Positions 48,584 to 64,000 of a DNA stretch of 64,000 nucleotides are shown piece after piece. Location: the NCBI RefSeq assembly GCF_038396675.1, contig NC_088934.1, positions 5,509,501 to 5,573,500 of the forward strand, written 5' to 3'. The notes below the pieces were generated by a model. That model had not been told where the DNA came from, did not search any database, and was given only the letters and a program-made list of their open reading frames with translations. The first letter of the stretch is position 1. Each line of letters begins with the position of its first letter. Source of the stretch: Hydra vulgaris (lineage: Eukaryota; Cnidaria; Hydrozoa; Anthoathecata; Hydridae). Made by a program: the position numbers and the translations under genes.

Positions 48584-50256
48584 CCTATTTGTTTGCTGAT
48601 AAATTTAGCTGTTTTCCATTAGAAAATTTCTAATAAAATGCCTGTCGTTCTTACCTCGTTTCGCTTAGTCCTATTATCTAATAAAACGCTCGCTATTTTT
48701 AGCATTATTAGAAAACTTTTTTTTTTTAATTTAAAAAATCTAATAATGATAATTATGAAATGTATATTAGGCACCTGCATGGGTCACGGCGAAGGGGAAT
48801 TTTTGCATCCTTTAGTTAAAATTCAACTAATAGGCCGCACTAAAATTAAAAAAATGTTCTTGGAAGTAAAAGTTATTTGCACTTGAATCTTTCACTTCCA
48901 CATCTTGAATTTTCTTCCTAAAGGGTACAAAAAATAAAATTTAATTCAAATTAATAATTGTACTGTTGGCATCTAAAAAATAAAGGGGCAGGTTTGTTTG
49001 AATGACTAACGATAAAATTATCAAATAAAATAGTTTTTTGTGACATTTTTTACTCATTCTTACAATCGCATTGTAAATGTGTTTGTTTAGATGACATTCA
49101 GATTTAATTTTGCCCCAGAACACCAAGTTAGCTTAAAAACACCAGAACACCAAGTTAGCTTAAAAACACCAGAATACCAATTTAGCTTAAAAAGGCTGTA
49201 TGAAATTAAATTGAATGAAAAGGTGTAAAGATGATAAGAATATATTCGACTAAATCAACTTTAAGTCGATTAGTACAAAATATTCGGTTGAATCGACTAT
49301 TAAAAGTCGACTAACTTTTAATATTAGAATTTCAATTTGGCGACTTTTAGTCAGTAAATTCGAACAACACTTCTTTTTTTCTTCATTCTAATTTATAACT
49401 AATATAAGTTAGGAAAAAAAAAGGGGATCAGAATTGTTGAAAATAAATTAGTTAAAAATGATGATAATAATAGTTTTTTTTTAAATATATTACTATAAAT
49501 ATATTATTATAAATGTTTATAAAAACAAGCTCAGTAAAGTTATATTTATATATTTAAAAAAAGAAATTGCCAAAAGAGATTACACTATGAAAAGTACAGC
49601 TTTGGATTGGATTTAGTGATACCAGTCCAGTCTTTCTATGATGGTTCAATATCTAGAGTTGCCCTATTTAGGGCGAACCCATTAACTTGTTGATATATTT
49701 TTATGTTTCTAAAGTTCATATACGCACAATACAAAACAACAAGTTTTTAATAAATATCAATTGAATAAAGTAATACTCATCAATGACAAATAATGCTGCA
49801 AATTAAAGTTAATGAGAAAAGACAACACTACAAAGCTTGTGAATTTTTCAATCGTTGATTGCTAAGATACTTTTACTTTATAATGTCGCAACGAGTTTGA
49901 TAATTTATGTCTTAGTAGGCTTTTTTTTTAAATTAAGTTGTTAAATAGAACTAAACCGAAACATCAATAGCATTAGTGACGAAAACGACCCAATCAAACT
50001 ACTAAATAATATCCTAAATCAATAAACAAAGCCATTGAATGAAATCGCATGTGTCCAAGTTTGTAGTGATCTTTTTTGTTTTTAAAATATTGCATCATCT
50101 ATCCACGCTTACACACTAGGGTACAATTTTCTTGTTATGCGATTGAGAATTCCTTTTATCGGATTTTCTTCGCATTGTCTCCGTTTCTGCTCCAACAAGA
50201 TTTCAAGAAGTATTACTTCCTCTATTTCACTCAAAGTTAATTCTTCTTTACTCAAT
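48584..50256. other. Upstream region of KARS1
   Basis: No gene seen. It includes a small 27-bp tandem array (49115-49193) and AT-rich DNA. A clear TATA box cannot be picked out from the AT background. The frames at 48638-48886 and 48941-49126 have no motif. Confidence 0.45.
49115..49193. repeat. 27-bp tandem repeat, about three units
   Basis: Unit CCAGAACACCAAGTTAGCTT followed by AAAAACA, with AGAATACCAATTTAGC in the last copy. Confidence 0.93.
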
Positions 50257-61562
<11,306 letters not shown>

Positions 61563-61756
61563 GTAAGTAAATTATCCAAATAATAAAAGTTTAAAAAATT
61601 AAATTACGCCCCTTTTAGCATTAATTCCTAAAAATTCTGGAATCTGTTCTGAAATCTATTCTGAAAGTTTAATATTGTATTATCATGTTTTTATCTTTTA
61701 TCGAGTTATTATTTTGCATAGATTTTTTTTTCTTAAATTCACCTCCCCACAATTGA

Positions 61757-61934
61757 AGTGACTACTTAATTGTGGTTATAACCCTCTCTCAACTCTATAA
61801 CTTCAATACACGAACCTTGACAAACAAGGCCGCTGCGCGGAGAAACAGGTTGAGCGCAGTACTACAAGGGGCGTGGTCGGGATCGAACTCAGAACTTCTG
61901 GCTTATGAAGTGAGTGCTCTACTACCACACCAAA
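61757..61934 (-). mobile_element. tRNA-Met-derived SINE
   Basis: On the minus strand from 61933: TTGGTGTGGTAGTAGAGC (A box), ACTTCATAAGC in anticodon-loop position (CAT), then GAGTTCGATCCC (B box) and CCACGCC, which pairs with GGTGTGG as an acceptor stem with one G-T. The T stem does not pair and a GC-rich body follows (CTGCGCTCAACCTGTTTC to about 61790), so this is a SINE derived from a Met tRNA, not a working gene. Confidence 0.65.
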
Positions 61935-61994
61935 AAAAAAATTGTTTGTTACTGTCAGTATTATTAACATTTACTAATTATCTAGTAATGTTAG

Positions 61995-62075
61995 TAAGCG
62001 ATTATCCTGTTAAGTCTCAAATGTTATAATTAATATAATTATCATTTTAGACAGGATAATCGCTTTATTTGAGAT
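61995..62075. repeat. Interrupted inverted repeat
   Basis: AAGCGATTATCCTGT (61996-62010) and ACAGGATAATCGCTT (62050-62064) are exact complements about 39 nt apart, with partial pairing of TCTCAAAT/ATTTGAGA outside and inside. Confidence 0.8.
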
Positions 62076-62318
62076 CCAATAGGATTTGAAAAATCAACAC
62101 TTTTAAAAAAAAAATTTGTTGATAATATTAGGAACTCGTTAAATGTTTAATGGTATTGAGGATCCCCAAAAAATATTTTTTAATTAATAAAATTTTTAAT
62201 CTAGTTTTTTTTTTATATATATCATATAGAACACATTAAGGGGGTGGCATCATATTTTTTTCAAATTTGTTGTTTTTTGGGACACCCTGACGTGTGTGTG
62301 TGTGTGTCAACATTATGT

Positions 62319-62504
62319 TTCTCCATCATTAAGTTTATCAGGAAGCTACATATTCATGCATACATGTATATATATATATATAATATATGTATATATATAT
62401 GTATGCATACATATATACATTTATGTATGTATGTATGTATATATGTATGTATACATATATGTATGTATATATGTAGCTTCCTGATTAACCTACTGATGGA
62501 GAAT
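62319..62504. repeat. Inverted repeat enclosing TA/CATA microsatellites
   Basis: Left arm TTCTCCATCATTAAGTTTATCAGGAAGCTACAT region (62319-62353) and right arm at 62467-62504 are inverted copies with three mismatches. The interior is TATG/CATA/TA repeats. Confidence 0.85.
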
Positions 62505-62999
62505 ATATGTGTGTGTGTGTTTGTGTGTGTGTATATATAGATATATATGTATATATATATACACACATGTAATCCAGTACAGTCTGTCGCATATCTTATG
62601 AAGATGCTTTGTAGGGCATGCTATTTTTTGGCAAAGTCTAAAAGATGATAACTCTGACTTGGAAAGATGGAAGCAGGGGGAAAACTTTGAATTATAAGAA
62701 AGCTTGTACACAAAATAAATGTGAAAGAGTAAATAACGTATTTTTTTTCAGTGGTTGTGTCAATATATTTTTCATTGTGTTTGTATTTTGTTGGCAACAT
62801 TTAATGATTTCAAAAAAAGATTTTAGTTTTACCATTGAATTTAAAATAAGTTTTAAAAATTACAAAAAAGAAGACGTTAAAAAAAATGTTTCGCACTAAT
62901 TTTATGGAAAATCTGAATTTAGCTACAATTTGGTAGCAAAAAAGTTGCAAATAAATTTCTACATTGTTAGTCATGTTGTTTAACGTGTTTCCCAAACAA

Positions 63000-63720
63000 A
63001 ATCAATCAAATGCAAATCTGGTAATGAAGGAAAGGAGGTTTTTCAAGATATAAAACTAGTTAGAAAAGTGGTTCACAGTTTTTTGAATAATCAAAGCCTC
63101 TCACTAAGGGAACGCACATTAATATGACGATTTTCTCATTGTTTTGTCTTTAAAGTTTAATATAGGCATGTTTTTTAAGCTTTCAAATTAAAAAAAGTGC
63201 CTAACTGTTCTGAAATTTAAAAAAAAAGCAAGAACCCATTGAACAAAGTTGTATGACAACTAAATTTCAAAAATTTCTTAATTATTAAAGATGATGAAAC
63301 TATTATGAAGTATGGTCATCAGCAAATTTCTGGTACTGTTTTTTTATAATTCCAAATATAGAGGAAAATCAGATAAGAAATTTTAATACACAAATAATTA
63401 TAAGTTTCCTCAAAAAGCTTTGATTTGGCAAGCTATTTGCAGGTATGAAAAAATCAGCACCATGATTTTTTCATACCTGCAAAAAGTGAGTCCACACAGT
63501 AAAATATGTGTTAAGGCATGTTAACAGAAACATGTTTTACCTCCTACTAAATAACATGATAGTTGACCTGTGTTATTTTTTTAATTATTAGATGAAAATT
63601 AAAAAAACTATGCAGAAATTAAAGATTTGATAATGTCATTTAAAAAACATCAAATAGTTTTGATTGTTATTCTGTGCGCAATCCTATGGGTACCACAAAA
63701 TCAAAAGTTTGAAATTTTAT
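63000..63720 (+). pseudogene. Tc1/mariner transposase remnant
   Basis: Readable in shifting plus frames: SFLNNQSLSLRERT-like text near 63085, DDETIMKYGHQQISGTVFF (63291-63345, first catalytic Asp of the Tc1-type DDE domain), FPQKALIWQAICRYEKIST (63407-63463), then SPHSKICVKAC with KHVLPP near 63485-63545. The order matches Tc1-like transposases ('MDDETYVKxDFxQLPG ... KFxKKxLVWQAICSCG ... VNSxIYVxECLQKRLLPF'). A palindrome replaces a few residues in the middle. It lies in the KARS1 intron and is not functional. Confidence 0.6.
63436..63483. repeat. Perfect 21-bp inverted repeat, 6-nt loop
   Basis: TTTGCAGGTATGAAAAAATC... at 63436-63456 is mirrored at 63463-63483 around GCACCA. It sits within the Tc1-like frame right after IWQAIC. 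Confidence 0.93.
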
Positions 63721-64000
63721 TAGATACTCACAGGAATAAATTAATTTCTTTGAAATATTTTATCTTGTATTAATGTATTAAAATTAATATTTAATTCCCA
63801 ATTAAAGTCAATGAGTACCTATTTTTAGTTGTTTCTTTTTTAGTTCTTTCTACTTTCACACTTATTTTGTGTACTCACTTTACTTTAAGTGGAAGCAGGG
63901 GAAAATTGCAATAAAGCACATTATTTTAAAAAAATTTTCAAAAATCTTTTCAACGATTTAGTAGGTTGGAAAATTGGTAGTACATGTTTTAATTATGTGT
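63721..64000. other. No gene seen
   Basis: AT-rich end of the window, presumably still KARS1 intron. Confidence 0.5.

Larger units (their letters stand above)
61563..62999 (+). other. KARS1 intron after exon 11
   Basis: It begins with a GTAAGT donor. It holds a SINE (61757-61934), an interrupted inverted repeat (61995-62075), and a microsatellite-filled inverted repeat (62319-62504) followed by GT/TA tracts to 62570. Confidence 0.7.

Noticed and set aside
61757..61934. Possible tRNA-Met gene
   Set aside because: The acceptor stem pairs but the T stem does not, and a long unrelated body follows.

Overview
The window looks like nuclear DNA of a cnidarian, most likely Hydra. It is very AT-rich, carries many (TA)n microsatellites, has intron-split housekeeping genes, and is packed with remnants of the element families that dominate that genome (CR1/L2-like LINEs, hAT, Tc1/mariner, foldback elements, Ty3/gypsy). 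The species call is inference from composition and protein style; no search was run.

Only three host loci are visible, all on the + strand. An unidentified gene contributes its last exon (84-206). A full-length GAPDH gene in five coding exons (9967-14496) has an apparent one-base excess right after its start codon. A cytosolic lysyl-tRNA synthetase gene (KARS1, 50257 to beyond 61562) shows its start codon and eleven exons covering 434 codons; the last third of the protein lies past the window.

Everything else is mobile DNA and its debris. 1-7.8 kb: fragments of transposase-like genes (a RAG1 N-terminal-like zinc domain, a pogo/Jerky gene, a P-element/THAP9-like gene with a SINE inside) and a 197-bp MITE. 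16.5-19.9 kb: a decayed Ty3/gypsy element. 19.9-24.7 kb: one minus-strand LINE split by a 695-bp foldback element (9-bp target duplication) and by a 1.84-kb hAT element (8-bp target duplication). 24.7-27.3 kb: an intron-containing transposon-type pseudogene, then a gypsy integrase tail. 27.28-30.85 kb: the youngest and most complete element, with 68-bp terminal inverted repeats around two intact convergent genes (a THAP + DDE transposase and a SWIM + YqaJ nuclease), inserted in the gypsy remnant. 31-43.5 kb: more dead element genes, LINE fragments and microsatellites. 43.5-48.4 kb: a 4.85-kb transposon with CACTGGG ends, broken by a mariner and a 640-bp foldback. 48.3-48.6 kb: five palindromes in a row. 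The 6.4-kb KARS1 intron holds an element with very long inverted repeats.

The best candidate for an unusual system is the two-gene 27.3-30.8 kb element. It resembles the ISL2EU/IS4EU type as I remember it from Repbase, so the type may be known although this copy looks intact. The second theme is short perfect inverted duplications lying inside dead transposon genes, which look like footprints of replication template switching.
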